Of a stretch of DNA of 64,000 nt, positions 35,037-45,103 are shown piece after piece. The translations under genes and the position numbers were made by a program. The DNA is taken from contig JASISA010000009.1 of the NCBI GenBank assembly GCA_031771865.1, positions 372,001 through 436,000 of the forward strand. The letters are read 5' to 3'. Positions within the stretch are counted from its first letter, which is position 1. Each line of letters starts with the position of its first letter. The notes beneath the pieces were generated by a model that was not told the origin of the DNA, did no database searches, and saw nothing but the letters and a program-made list of their open reading frames with translations. Source of the DNA: Nothophaeocryptopus gaeumannii. Its lineage: Eukaryota > Ascomycota > Dothideomycetes > Mycosphaerellales > Mycosphaerellaceae.

Positions 35037-36770
35037 TTAGGCATGCGCATTAAAAGGCCAAGCAACATCCAAATTCTCCGAATGAAACCTACACGTCCTC
35101 TCATGCGCCGTATTGCCCACCCTCCTAATCTCCCTATGACTCGCGAGACACTCCCAACAAAACTCCCACTTACACTTCCTACACCTCATATGATCACACC
35201 CATCCACCTTTTGTATCCTCCACCCACATCCCTCCCCAGGACACACCTTACTCACTTCATCTAGCATTTTGTTCGTGGCGGCCTCCTCGTCGATGGCTTG
35301 TTGGCCTGATGTCCGGTATGTATAGGCTTCGCAGGTCTCGCCGGTATGCCAGGGGACTTTGTGGTGGAGACATTGTTTGTAGCCGCAGGAGGCGCAGTCC
35401 ATGTAGTTGGAGTTATCGATGTTGAGTTGGCCGGAACCGCATTTGGGGGCTAAGCACCAGGAGAATTCTTCTAGACTGGCCAAAGCATTTCTTGTCAAAA
35501 CCTTCTCGTAGTCTTCGAAAGTTTTCTCATCGGCTGAGCGTTGGATATCGTCGAAGGTGAGTTTGGAAGAGCATTCGGGGCATCTCATGTCGTCGGAAGC
35601 GCCTTTGGTCTCGAATTCGGCCGAGAGCCAGGAGTGCATGCATTCTATGCAGGCTTGGCTATCGTGGTCGCAGTCGCTGGTTGCGGGGCGGGCCGGGAAG
35701 TCGAGTGGTGATTTAGAGTCACCGCAGCAGACGCATTCCCTTTGGCGAGCGAGTTCAGCAGCGAGACGCTCTTCTTCCTCTCGTTGGAGTTGCTCGGCTC
35801 GTTCGCGATCTTCTTCTTCCTGTTGCTGCTGCAGTAGGGCCTCTTCTTTCTGCATTGCGATTGCTTGAAGGCGATCCTCCCATTCTTGTTGCCGCATGTC
35901 CATTTCTGTACGAAGGGCCGCTTCCAGCTCGAGCACACGGTTCATGCTGTCGAGGGCAGTATCGGACATGGTTCTTGATGATGGTCTAGCAACAACAGGC
36001 GGATCAATCGCTCGCCCTTTGCCTTTGCCTGTGTCCTCTGGCCAGGCTCCGGGTGTGCGTGGCAATGGTTTATCATCTGGAGGCATTCCATTTCCACTGT
36101 CCACCGGACTGACAGAAGCTCGTCGGGAACCTGAAGTGGGCTGAAAGTCCGAGTTATGGTAAGCAATGTAGTCTTCGGCCCATACTGGGGCCTTTTCCTT
36201 TCCCTTCACGGGCTTGCGAGGAGGTGACTTGGATGCCCAGTCCTGCTGTGCCGTCTCTACCTCCTTGAACGGGTTACCGTGCGCAGCAACTGGTATGGGC
36301 TTCGCTGGGCTGGCTAGGGACCCCGTGGCTTCGAGGAGCCCATATGCGAGTCCATCGAGAGGGGGTTGCGGAACCATCGCGGGTGAATCAGACGCTTCTG
36401 ATGAGAGCTCTGTTTTCTGCGACTTCCTGCCAAAGCTGCCGAAGACGGACGTTTTCTTCGATCTTGCTGGCTCTGCACCGTCTTGGACTTTTGGTTTCGA
36501 TGCTGTCTTTGGAACTCGTTGGAAGCCATACATGCCGTAGGGCACTGAGACATAGTCACTAGAGCTGACTGGCTGGCTCTTCTCGTTCGCCGAGTTCTGT
36601 TCTGCTTGGTCTGGTCTCTGTGACGCACTTGATTCAGCAATCGTATTCGAATTGCGTTTGACTAGCTTCGACATTCGTTTCTCAGAAGAAGCCGGGATAT
36701 CGTCTGTGGTAGAGAGCGGTCGAGGCACCGCAGCTTTGTTGAATCCCAAGGTGGAGCTAAACTTCTTCAT
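35037..36770 (-). CDS. RBR-type (RING1-IBR-RING2) E3 ubiquitin ligase
   Basis: Single exon, 577 residues from the ATG at 36770; the longer open frame upstream looks non-coding. The N-terminal ~270 residues are disordered and Ser/Pro-rich. A Glu/Gln-rich coiled coil (around 285-340) precedes RING1 (starting CVCCGD, around 343-410). The IBR follows (CLAPKCGSGQ...CASCGYKQC), then RING2 (CPGEGCGW...GCDHMRC...CWEC). The catalytic Cys that accepts ubiquitin from the E2 is expected in GCDHM (about Cys525). RBR ligases work through this thioester. The N-terminal half carries no recognised substrate-binding domain, so the target is unknown. Cytosolic location is inferred from the absence of targeting signals. 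Confidence 0.92.
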   Translation of the reverse strand: MKKFSSTLGFNKAAVPRPLSTTDDIPASSEKRMSKLVKRNSNTIAESSASQRPDQAEQNSANEKSQPVSSSDYVSVPYGMYGFQRVPKTASKPKVQDGAEPARSKKTSVFGSFGRKSQKTELSSEASDSPAMVPQPPLDGLAYGLLEATGSLASPAKPIPVAAHGNPFKEVETAQQDWASKSPPRKPVKGKEKAPVWAEDYIAYHNSDFQPTSGSRRASVSPVDSGNGMPPDDKPLPRTPGAWPEDTGKGKGRAIDPPVVARPSSRTMSDTALDSMNRVLELEAALRTEMDMRQQEWEDRLQAIAMQKEEALLQQQQEEEDRERAEQLQREEEERLAAELARQRECVCCGDSKSPLDFPARPATSDCDHDSQACIECMHSWLSAEFETKGASDDMRCPECSSKLTFDDIQRSADEKTFEDYEKVLTRNALASLEEFSWCLAPKCGSGQLNIDNSNYMDCASCGYKQCLHHKVPWHTGETCEAYTYRTSGQQAIDEEAATNKMLDEVSKVCPGEGCGWRIQKVDGCDHMRCRKCKWEFCWECLASHREIRRVGNTAHERTCRFHSENLDVAWPFNAHA

Positions 36771-38145
36771 GGCGGGCGTCTTCGTCTCGCGTACCGATAT
36801 TCTCTGGACACCGATCCGACAACAATGCGGTTCGTTCTTGACATGTACAAGATGATCTGTATGATGTGAATGAAGATGGAGAGAATAAAGTACAGCGTGA
36901 CAAGGATGATGGCAGTGACAGTGCCCAGCCGAGTGAGGAGAGGGAACAGCCTTTGCGCAGTGAAGCATGGCCGCCGCGACCGCACGCGAGGTGCACTCAC
37001 ATCACCTTAGCAGAGGCTCAGGTAGCGGATAGATAGATAGATAGGGGGACGGGGACGGGAGAAGATGCGTAGTAACTGCTGACGGAAACTTACGCCGTAA
37101 GGCTGTGCGGGTTATAGGCTGGAGGCCATCATGTGAACGAGGAATCAACCACTGCCCCTCCTACTAAATCGGATGGCATCACTTGTACCATATGCGCGGC
37201 CTAGTTCAACGTGCCATTGAAAGAGGGTAGGTCAGCAAGCAAAATCCGAAGCTTGGGTACATTCTTGGCAGAGTAGTTGAGCTCGTGGCCCCATATCCTG
37301 CAAGTACCATGCGGCCTTTGCTTCAAGTAGACACGACCGTACAGGCGTGATGGGGATACTTGGCCGTCCCGGCATATGTGCATGGTAGATCTGGGGCGTT
37401 ACTGGAGGTCGCAAAGATGCAGTGTGCGACTGGCGTCCTGCGGTGGTGAGGCTGAGTGCGAGGCTTGAGCTCACCTCCCAGAGAGGCCGCCTGGCTTGCA
37501 TCCTCAACTACTGGTTCAAGTCGGAAAATATCGCTTTGGCTCCTCGGGGTGGCTTTGGCAGCACAGCTTGAATGATTGCTTGATCCTCTGATCGTTCGCC
37601 TTCGTCTCTGCGGCTCTATAAGACTGCCTCTTCGGGATCATGCGCTCCTGTTCAGATGGTGGTGGTTTGGCGCGCGCCCAATCGGTCTCGCCGCAGAATG
37701 CATTGCTCTGCACATTCAGGGGATGCTTGCTTTGCTTATACATCGGTGCGGGAGATAGATGTATTGAGAAGGTGGTTGTCTGCTAAGACATGTGTGCAGA
37801 GCAGCAAACATTTCATCGACGTCGCGAGAAGATGCCTGCCCTGCGCACTGAGCCGAGAGCCGAGCCGACCGGGTTGCCGCGCCAACGCTATGTGTTGATC
37901 GCCGTGGCGTCACTGAAACGCGGAGGCTGGGACCTTCACCAGGAAAGCGCTTGGCTTCTCCAGAACCAACCACCCACTAATACACTCGCCGCAACCACGG
38001 CTCGACGTTGTTACAAACACATGCTAGACCGTGCATCCTCAATATCTTCGGTCGCTATCATACTACTGCGACATTCATACTAGCAGACAAATACTGCAAC
38101 ATCTATCGCAACATCATTGAACACTCCCACTACTGAGCTCCAGCC
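36771..38145. other. Divergent intergenic region with a short GATA microsatellite
   Basis: Separates the RBR gene (minus) from the F-BAR gene (plus). A GATA tract lies near 37027-37042, next to a G-rich stretch. Small ORFs show no family features. Confidence 0.45.
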
Positions 38146-41047
38146 ATGCCTGGCAGGGCCGGCTCAGACGGGCCTACCGTCTCACTCTCATGTACGGACA
38201 TTAGCTACTGACAAGAGCCTTCATCTACTGACACATCGATGTAGTCGCCAATAACTTCTGGGGCAAAGATGACGCTGGCGTCGGGCCCCTCCTCGACCGC
38301 ATGCACACCGCGAAAGTCTCCAGCGATGAGCTGAAAGCGTTCTACAAGGAGCGCGCTTCGATCGAAGAAGAGTATGCGAAGAAACTGCTCGCTCTCGCAC
38401 GGAAACCACTTGGCTCGACAGAAGGTGGAACACTGCGAATGTCTTTCGATGTAACACGCGGCGAGGTCGAATCCATGGGCAAGGCACATCAGCACATCGC
38501 ACAGCAGATGCGCAGTGAGCTGGAGGAACCTCTCGGCGCATTTACGGGTGGAATCAAGGAGCGGAGAAAGATCGTACAGACTGGTATCGAGAAGCTCCTG
38601 AAAACGAAGAATCAGCAGACTATGGCTGTCAACAAGACCCGAGATCGATTTGAGCAGGACTGTCTGAAGATCAAGGGCTACCTCGCGCAAGGCCATATGG
38701 TCATGGGCCAGGAGGAGCGTAAGAACAAGGCCAAGCTGGAGAAGACGCAGATTCAAATGTCGAGCAACAGCACCGAGTACGAGCAAGCTGTCAAGATACT
38801 TGAAGAGACGACAGGCAGATGGAATCGCGAATGGAAGGCCGCGTGTGACAAGTTCCAGGATCTCGAAGAGGAGCGCCTCGACTTCTTCAAGAGCAGCATG
38901 TGGAGCTTCGCCAATATCGCATCTACTGTATGCGTTAGCGACGACCAATCGTGCGAGAAGATCCGCCTCTCGCTTGAAGACTGCGAAGTCGAGAAAGACA
39001 TCAGCACCTTCATCAAGGACTTTGGTACTGGTCAAGAGATCCCGGATCCACCCAAGTACATCAACTTTTGTCGCGGGGATCTCGACGATGTGATCTCAAA
39101 CCACGAGTCCGATGATGGCAATTACTCTGTTGCGCAATTCCAACGAACGATGAATCCGACATTCCGGACCTCGTCACCACAGCCCAGCACATTTGAGTCG
39201 CATCACGATCCAGAGTCCAGCTTGAGGGAGGAAATGGGCATTCCCAAGAATCGAACGACGTCGGTGCAGCTCGATGATTCCTTCAGCGCACAAGCACGCA
39301 GCTCACACGGAAGCTCTGCCAATATCCCGCCACCATTGGCACCGAGCGCTGCATCATCAGTTGGAGCAAACGCATATGCCGATGCCCCTCAAATTCCACA
39401 CAATCCGTACCCAGCAGATGGCATGACACAGTTCTGTAGGATGGGTCCGCCCTCTGAACGCAGCTCCATCCCATCTCCAGTCAGACCAGGCAGCCGAGAC
39501 AGTCAGGATCATAGCGATTATTCTGCTCCTACGTCCTTCTCTAGCATAGAACCGACGAGCGGAGCAGCTTCGCCCACTAAGGGTTACAATGGGTCTAACA
39601 TCTCCGGTGTGTCTAGCATGTCGGGTGGAGCTCCTGAGGAGAAGTCTATCCAGAAGAAGAAGAGTGGCTTCTTCAACAGCCCCTTCAAGCGGCGAGCCAG
39701 CACCAAGAAGAAGGAAGAGCCCCAATCGGCTGCTGCGACACCCACCGGCCGAAACACATGGACTCCTGCGACAATGCGCAAAGCAGAGAGCGCGAATACG
39801 AGTCCGATCAAGCCGTTTGGTGCAGCTGGTAGGTCCAGCACTTGGGGACAGAAGCAGCCTTCGCCCAGCCCGGATCCAGATGTTGATCCTCGAGCGGACT
39901 ACCAACTCGGCATTGGCAACAATGTTTTCGATGTTGCGCATCCGCATAAGAAGCCCCATACGCGCAATACGGATGACCTGGAGATGGATCCTATAGCTCA
40001 AGCACTCGCAGAGCTTAAAGGCGTGACGAAGCAAGCGTCAACACGGCAGTCGGCCGACCGTCACTACGGAATGTCAACTCCGGCTCCAGGCACTGAGAGA
40101 GGTATGCCGCCAGGAGCAGTGCCCACGCCGTTTGCGAACAGCGGAGCCAGAGGGACTCCACCACCTGGATACGAGCCTCCTGTCAGCCGCCTTGGTGCTC
40201 CCCAGCCAGCGCATACTAAACGGGACATGCAGAAGACGACTGCGCAGTACGTTTCGCAGAAGCGAGACATGTTCACCGGAAGTCAATCGCGTCCTGGTAG
40301 CAGCATGGGTCGTCCCCGGGAGGTCCCTCGAGCAGCGTCACCGCAGCCTCCACGAGCGACCAGCCCAAGACCGTACACAAACGGAGATCCTAGACAACAG
40401 TCATTCCGCGCTGCCTCACCCAATCCATATGGAGGTGCCCCAGGCGTCGGAGCTACGAGACCTCGAGCACAGTCTTCCTGTCCGATCAAGCCTCAGCAAC
40501 CTGGTTATGCTCGTGGCGGCTCACCTGGGTATCAAGCTCCTCGTGCGACATCTCCGAATCCAGCATATAATCGTCCAGCCACCAGTACTGGAGCCAACCT
40601 GCCACCTAGCAGCCGTGGCTCAGATCATGGAGGAAATGCCATGGTCCTCGCTCCGGCAGATCAAAATCCATATGGATCGCAAAGAGGAGACCGCCCGGCG
40701 AGCCAATACTATCCTGAAGGCAGCGGATATGGCAACAACCAGGTCTCTTCCAGAGTTCGAAGCCAGAGTCAAGGGACTCAAAGGCAGTTTACAAAGGACG
40801 GTCGTCCAATTCTGCATTACGGTAAGTGTTGTCCTTCGTCTTGCATTGCATTTAACGAGCGTTCACTGACGGCTATCTAGCCCGAGCAATGTACATGTAT
40901 CAGGCCGCGATTCCTGAAGAGCTATCATTCGCCAAGGGTGAGATTCTCGCCGTCACCAGACATCAAGATGATGGGTGGTGGGAGGCTGAAGTTTGCGGGA
41001 AGCCTGGTCTCGGTCTCGTGCCCAGCAACTACCTGAAGAACTGTTAG
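38146..41047 (+). CDS. F-BAR/SH3 cytokinesis protein (Cdc15/Imp2/Hof1 family)
   Basis: Three exons, 38146-38191, 38245-40821 and 40881-41047, with introns of 53 nt (GTACGG...GATGTAG) and 59 nt (GTAAGT...CTATCTAG); 929 residues. The first splice creates SFANNFWG, the usual opening of the F-BAR domain, which runs to about residue 265 and contains the FCH part (FYKERASIEEEYAKKLL). A long Ser/Pro-rich, probably phosphorylated region follows, with a polybasic patch (KKKSGFFNSPFKRRASTKKK). The last exon encodes an SH3 domain (ALYDY-type start as ARAMYMYQ, then GWWEAE and VPSNYL). Such proteins bend the membrane and tie formins and myosin to the contractile ring at septation. The last exon is easily missed because the frame reads through the donor. 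Confidence 0.93.
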
Positions 41048-41669
41048 GAGGATCTTCCGGAATATAGGACTCGCTTGAATCCGCCTCCCGTGCTTCCAGA
41101 CCGAGAAACCAGACCGCCGAGTCCACGGGAATACCAAGAGGACCTCAAGCGGTATCCGAGTAATCGGAGAAAGGCCTGTACCACTGTCAAGAGGATTTCA
41201 GATGCTACTCCGCGGCAAGGTATGGAGCTTCGACGGACAGCTTCGCATAGGAAGCTGCAGGGTTCGCGGTGAAGAATCAACTTGTGGGGATGAAGAGGGG
41301 AAGATTGAATCAACAATCATTTTGCATAATGATCAGATGCGTACATATTTCTTGTGGAGAATGCAACGCAGGCGTGATGAACAGGAGAAACTGCTTGAAA
41401 TGCAGGAGTTTGGGTTTGTGAATTCTGTACAGACTGAATTGAATGGAGAACTTCATGCTCCCTTGTTGCTTGCCTCGTTGACGCTGACATCATCATCATC
41501 ATCATCATCACCACAAACATCAACTCACTCACCTCACGATACATGCATGTATTGAGAATCAAAACGTACCTACACCATTTACTCAAATCCTTCTACCCTA
41601 ACAATTCAAGAATCTAAGAAGGAAAGATACCTCTGGCCATATCGATACTGGAGAGAAAACAAAACACAA
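41048..41669. other. Intergenic with an ATC microsatellite
   Basis: About 620 bp between two plus-strand genes. An (ATC)n tract lies at 41490-41511. The ORF reading through it is low-complexity and not supported. Confidence 0.45.
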
Positions 41670-42197
41670 ATGGCCGCTTCTACGATACAAGGAGACGCCT
41701 CTTTGGGCCCTATATACTTCTGGCGCGAATTCGAAGAACCCTACGGCTTCATGTCGCAATGGTACGAATCGGCTTTTGATGTCGATGGCGTTACGTATGA
41801 GAGTGCCGAGATGTGGATGATGATTCAGAAGGCGAGATTATTCGGGGATGAGGAAATCGCTCAAAAAATGATGAAGACGACTGTGCCGAAAGAACATCAG
41901 AGGTTGGGAAGGTTGGCGAAGGGGTTCGATCGGAAGAAATGGGATGAACATAAACTGAGGATTGTGATGGAGGGGAATTATCATAAGTTTACGAAGTGTA
42001 AGGAATCGACGACCATGCTCAAGGCTCTTTTGGCTACCGGTGAGCGGGAATTGGTAGAGGCGAGTCCGACGGATAGGATATGGGGTGTTGGGTTTGGTGC
42101 TGCATATGCGGAAGAGAACCGCAAGGATTGGGGTGAGAATCTTTTGGGGAGGGCGTTGATGGATGTCAGGAAGAGTTTGAAGGAGGAAGGGAAGTGA
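41670..42197 (+). CDS. NADAR-domain protein (YbiA-like N-glycosidase family)
   Basis: Single exon, 175 residues, made almost entirely of one NADAR domain. Recognisable parts are the IYFW strand (about 15-18), YGFMSQWYES, the VTYESAEMWMMIQKARLF helix (about 42-58), the GRLAKGFD segment and the C-terminal WGVGFG (from Trp138). Family members hydrolyse N-glycosidic bonds: E. coli YbiA acts on phosphorylated riboflavin intermediates, and other members act on ADP-ribosyl products. Which of these applies here cannot be told from sequence. No signal peptide; cytosolic. Confidence 0.9.
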   Translation: MAASTIQGDASLGPIYFWREFEEPYGFMSQWYESAFDVDGVTYESAEMWMMIQKARLFGDEEIAQKMMKTTVPKEHQRLGRLAKGFDRKKWDEHKLRIVMEGNYHKFTKCKESTTMLKALLATGERELVEASPTDRIWGVGFGAAYAEENRKDWGENLLGRALMDVRKSLKEEGK

Positions 42198-42352
42198 AGT
42201 GATCAAACGCCAGTGCGCCGCCTAGGTGGGTATCTATGCTACTCATTAACTTTCCTTCAAGCCCTGTTCAGTTCAGTGCCTATTCCCGTAGTATCTCATA
42301 TATTTATATCATCATGAAGTTCATTCTCAGCCGATTTTGTGCATATCCAGTT

Positions 42353-43899
42353 TTACGCCTCCTTCAACTCACTCTCCGTCCTCGGCAACGGCACCTCTGC
42401 CGGATCAGGCTGATTCAACGTCTTCTCCAACGCCTCCGCGGTAGCATCATCGCCATCATCGTCACTCGCCGAAACCTCAATATCTCCGTTTTCATCGTCG
42501 TCTTCCTTCTTCTCATCCGTCGTGCCATCATTCGCCGCCGTAGAAGAAGCTTCTGCGCTTCCAGCTTCCGCAGCTGCGGCGAGACGTACTTCTCGACCGC
42601 GTTTGTGGCAGTACCAGAAGACGAACATCAAAACTGCAGAAGTTGTTAGTAGACGGAGATTAAGGAGTGTGGTGGAGGTAGCAGCTTACTGAAAACCGCC
42701 AACGACATAACAACATTGGTAGTACTGGCCAAAAACGGAAACCTCGTTTGTATGAAACCGACAGTGTTTCTCAACATCGTCGCCACGACTCCTTGCGAAG
42801 ACATGAGTTTCTTCATGCCGGGGATCTTCTTCTTCTCTTTACCCTTTCCTCCTTTCGAGGTATTCGCACCTGACCCGCTTGCTTTGCTGGCTTCTTCCAG
42901 TTTCTTTGCGTCCGCGCCGGGCTTTTCGCTCGCTGCGGCCATGATTTCGGGTGCGAGGGTCGTGCTGAGTTTTGCGGGTAGGCTCTTAACGAGGGTTTGG
43001 ACGAAGGGTGGCATGGACTTGAAGCTCTTCTCTAATTGTGGGCCGGCTTCTTTCATGAGCTTCTCCATGTCGTCGTAGGCGGTTGGTGCGCCATTCATGG
43101 TATCCTTGAGCACTTGCGCGAATCGGTCGTAGATCTTGCTTGTCTCTTCAGAGAGAGCAAAGACACGCTGGTTGTATGTGGACATGTTGAGATTGTCCAG
43201 CAGGACCGATACCTCTTTCTCTTGCTTTTCCTTCGTCTTCTCCTCATTGATGGTGCCGTCTTCGTTGTAGACAGGCTCGGCCTTTGCATCCTTGTCTTTT
43301 GACCATGTCCAGGATTGAGGCCAGGAAACGGATGGCAGAGACTCGCGCGACAGAGCGAGGTTGGACGCATATTCGGCCCATGTGCGTTGGTTCGTAGGTG
43401 ACTCTGGCTCTTTCTGCTCGCCGCTGGCGCTGCTGCCCTCCTTGCTGCTCGCAGGTCGTAGCTGCGTTGGTATGTAGGACGCCCAAGTTCGCTTATCAGC
43501 AGACTGGCTGCTATCGTCGAGCTTCACAGAATCATTCCAACTACGAGTGACCTTCTCGGCTTCTTCCTGGCTGGGCAAATCGAAGTCCTTTTGCTTCTGC
43601 TTTTTACTGGCATTAGATTGCGGCCCGGGTGACTTTGGCTGCGTCTCAGGTACGATTACATCGCCTTGTGCCGCCTTCTGCTCTTGACTAGATGCTGGCC
43701 TGACTTCGCCTTCATCTGTGACCGCGGTAACTTCGGTATTCTCGTCACCCTTAGCTGCCTGATCTTGCGACATCTGACGCTCCAAGAACTTCTCATCTTC
43801 GTCCTTCAACACTGGGTTCTGCGGCTGGCTCTTCTCGAGCTCTTCCTGATTCTTCTTCGCGCGGGCGAATGATGGCAGGGTGAAGTAGGCAGAGGCCAT
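42353..43899 (-). CDS. Single-pass membrane protein of unknown function with a helical cytosolic region
   Basis: Exons 43899-42690 and 42633-42353, with a 56-nt intron (GTAAGC...CTAAC...CTGCAG); 496 residues. The splice falls inside a hydrophobic segment and completes it (VVMSLAVFILMFVFWYC), giving one transmembrane helix near residue 400. The ~400 residues before it are charged, with a disordered N-terminal half, then a helical region with VSVLLDNLNMSTYNQ and FKSMPPFVQTLVKSLPAKL. A basic patch (GKEKKKIPGMKKL) precedes the membrane helix. The ~85 residues after it are very acidic. The ATG at 43899 is preferred over a non-ATG extension. Conserved-looking but not a family I can name; the position of the helix suggests an ER or mitochondrial outer-membrane protein. 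Confidence 0.82.
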
Positions 43900-44424
43900 A
43901 TTGATGCTCAGGGGATAGTAGATGGGTGTCTTGGGGATAGAAAGAAAGAACAATGGTGCCGCCTACCTTTCTTGCCAACATTTGCACCGCCACCGACCTA
44001 CGAATAAGCTCCATCGAGCTCTCTCTTCGCATTGCCAGCTTTGTGGCACACCTTCTGTGAGTGACGACGTCACTGGCAATCGTGAAGTTGGCGTGGAGGA
44101 GCAGGGATCTTGGTCGAGATCTGGAGTTTCATGCGGTCTTGGCAATTTCCAACGCTGACTTCACCTTCTCCTCCTTTCTTGCCTTCGACAATACATCGCT
44201 GTGAGACTTGTATCACTTGCGTCGCTCTACAGCGAAGACAGGAATGCTTCTTCGATTGTCTCGAGACGCAGTACCGTCTTCCAAAAGCGCAATACCTAGC
44301 GAAGATGACAGAGAAGACAAACGCACCATCGACTTTGATCATAATCACCAGATTCGAAGAGAACGTGTAAGAATATTTGCCGCCGATGTTAGCGAAAGTC
44401 GAATGCCCAGGACGGAAAGATGGT

Positions 44425-44685
44425 TCACCTCAGACTTCTCCGGATACAACCTTCGTCAAAGCCTGAAGACTCAGCCGCCACGAGCCTGGCCGTCCGCCTG
44501 GAAACGGAAAGGGGAGGACGTGGATTGTCCTTTGCATAATACCCCAGATAGATGTGGCTTGAGTTCGTAACATACCTGAGCGGCGGGAGTCCCGGTTTCC
44601 CAGCCAAAGAGATGTCATCGAAGAAAGGTGCAGGAAGTTCTCCTGTGTTCTCCGGCGCCGTGAATTGAATAGGGACGAGCTCCAT
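44425..44685 (-). CDS. Possible small protein, possibly with an in-frame intron
   Basis: The ATG at 44685 opens a protein-like start (MELVPIQFTAPENTGELPAP). A consensus donor (AG|GTATGT) follows after 37 codons, and a CCAG acceptor lies 78 nt further on. The interval is divisible by three and has no stop, so the protein would be 60 residues if spliced and 86 if retained. No family is recognised, and an opposing ORF overlaps it. Confidence 0.3.
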   Translation of the reverse strand: MELVPIQFTAPENTGELPAPFFDDISLAGKPGLPPLRYVTNSSHIYLGYYAKDNPRPPLSVSRRTARLVAAESSGFDEGCIRRSLR

Positions 44686-44814
44686 GCTGGTCGCCTAATC
44701 TCCGCCGCATTCACGAGCTCTGCGGAAACTCAGTGCATATTCATCTGTAGTAAGCGATTGTACATGTGCGCCGTCATATGTTCACATATGTACCTATGGC
44801 TTTCGATTGCCTGG

Positions 44815-44820
44815 TATAAA
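44815..44820 (+). promoter_or_regulatory. TATA-like element upstream of the Myb-like nuclear gene
   Basis: TATAAA in a locally AT-rich stretch followed by a CT-rich tract, about 285 bp before the ATG at 45104. It could be the promoter of that gene with a long leader, or of a short upstream transcript. This is position-based inference only. Confidence 0.25.
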
Positions 44821-45103
44821 TTTCTCATTACACTCTCAACAACCCCTCTCTCCAACATCAGCATCGCGACTGCCATCGAGAAGCGCTAGCGAATAGCAGG
44901 GACTCTGTCACAACCGTTGAGAACAGAGCAAGTGAAGTTGCGGCGCACAACAAACGGTCGCCCGTGGCTCAGTCGCACTGCAGCCTACAAATTCTTATCC
45001 GGCTCTCTCTCCAAAACAGCAACGCACCATTACATCGACATCCACCTCCGCCTCACCAAAACAACACCAACTGACTGAGAACACACCCTCAACAACCACC
45101 ACC

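Larger units (their letters stand above)
43900..45103. other. Intergenic region with possible small transcript(s)
   Basis: Lies between two divergent genes. Overlapping ORFs on both strands at 44208-44570 (plus) and 44425-44685 (minus) compete for the same bases. The minus one is listed separately at low confidence. Confidence 0.4.

Noticed and set aside
35037..36968. Longer N terminus for the RBR ligase from an upstream in-frame codon
   Set aside because: The extra residues are His/Cys-rich leader-like sequence; the ATG at 36770 starts a sensible protein.
38205..39035. 276-codon minus-strand ORF
   Set aside because: It is the complement of the F-BAR coding region; its Leu-rich composition follows from antisense codons, and no domain is visible.
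44950..44985. tRNA A-box-like TGGCTCAGTCG
   Set aside because: No matching B box or anticodon stem within 100 bp.
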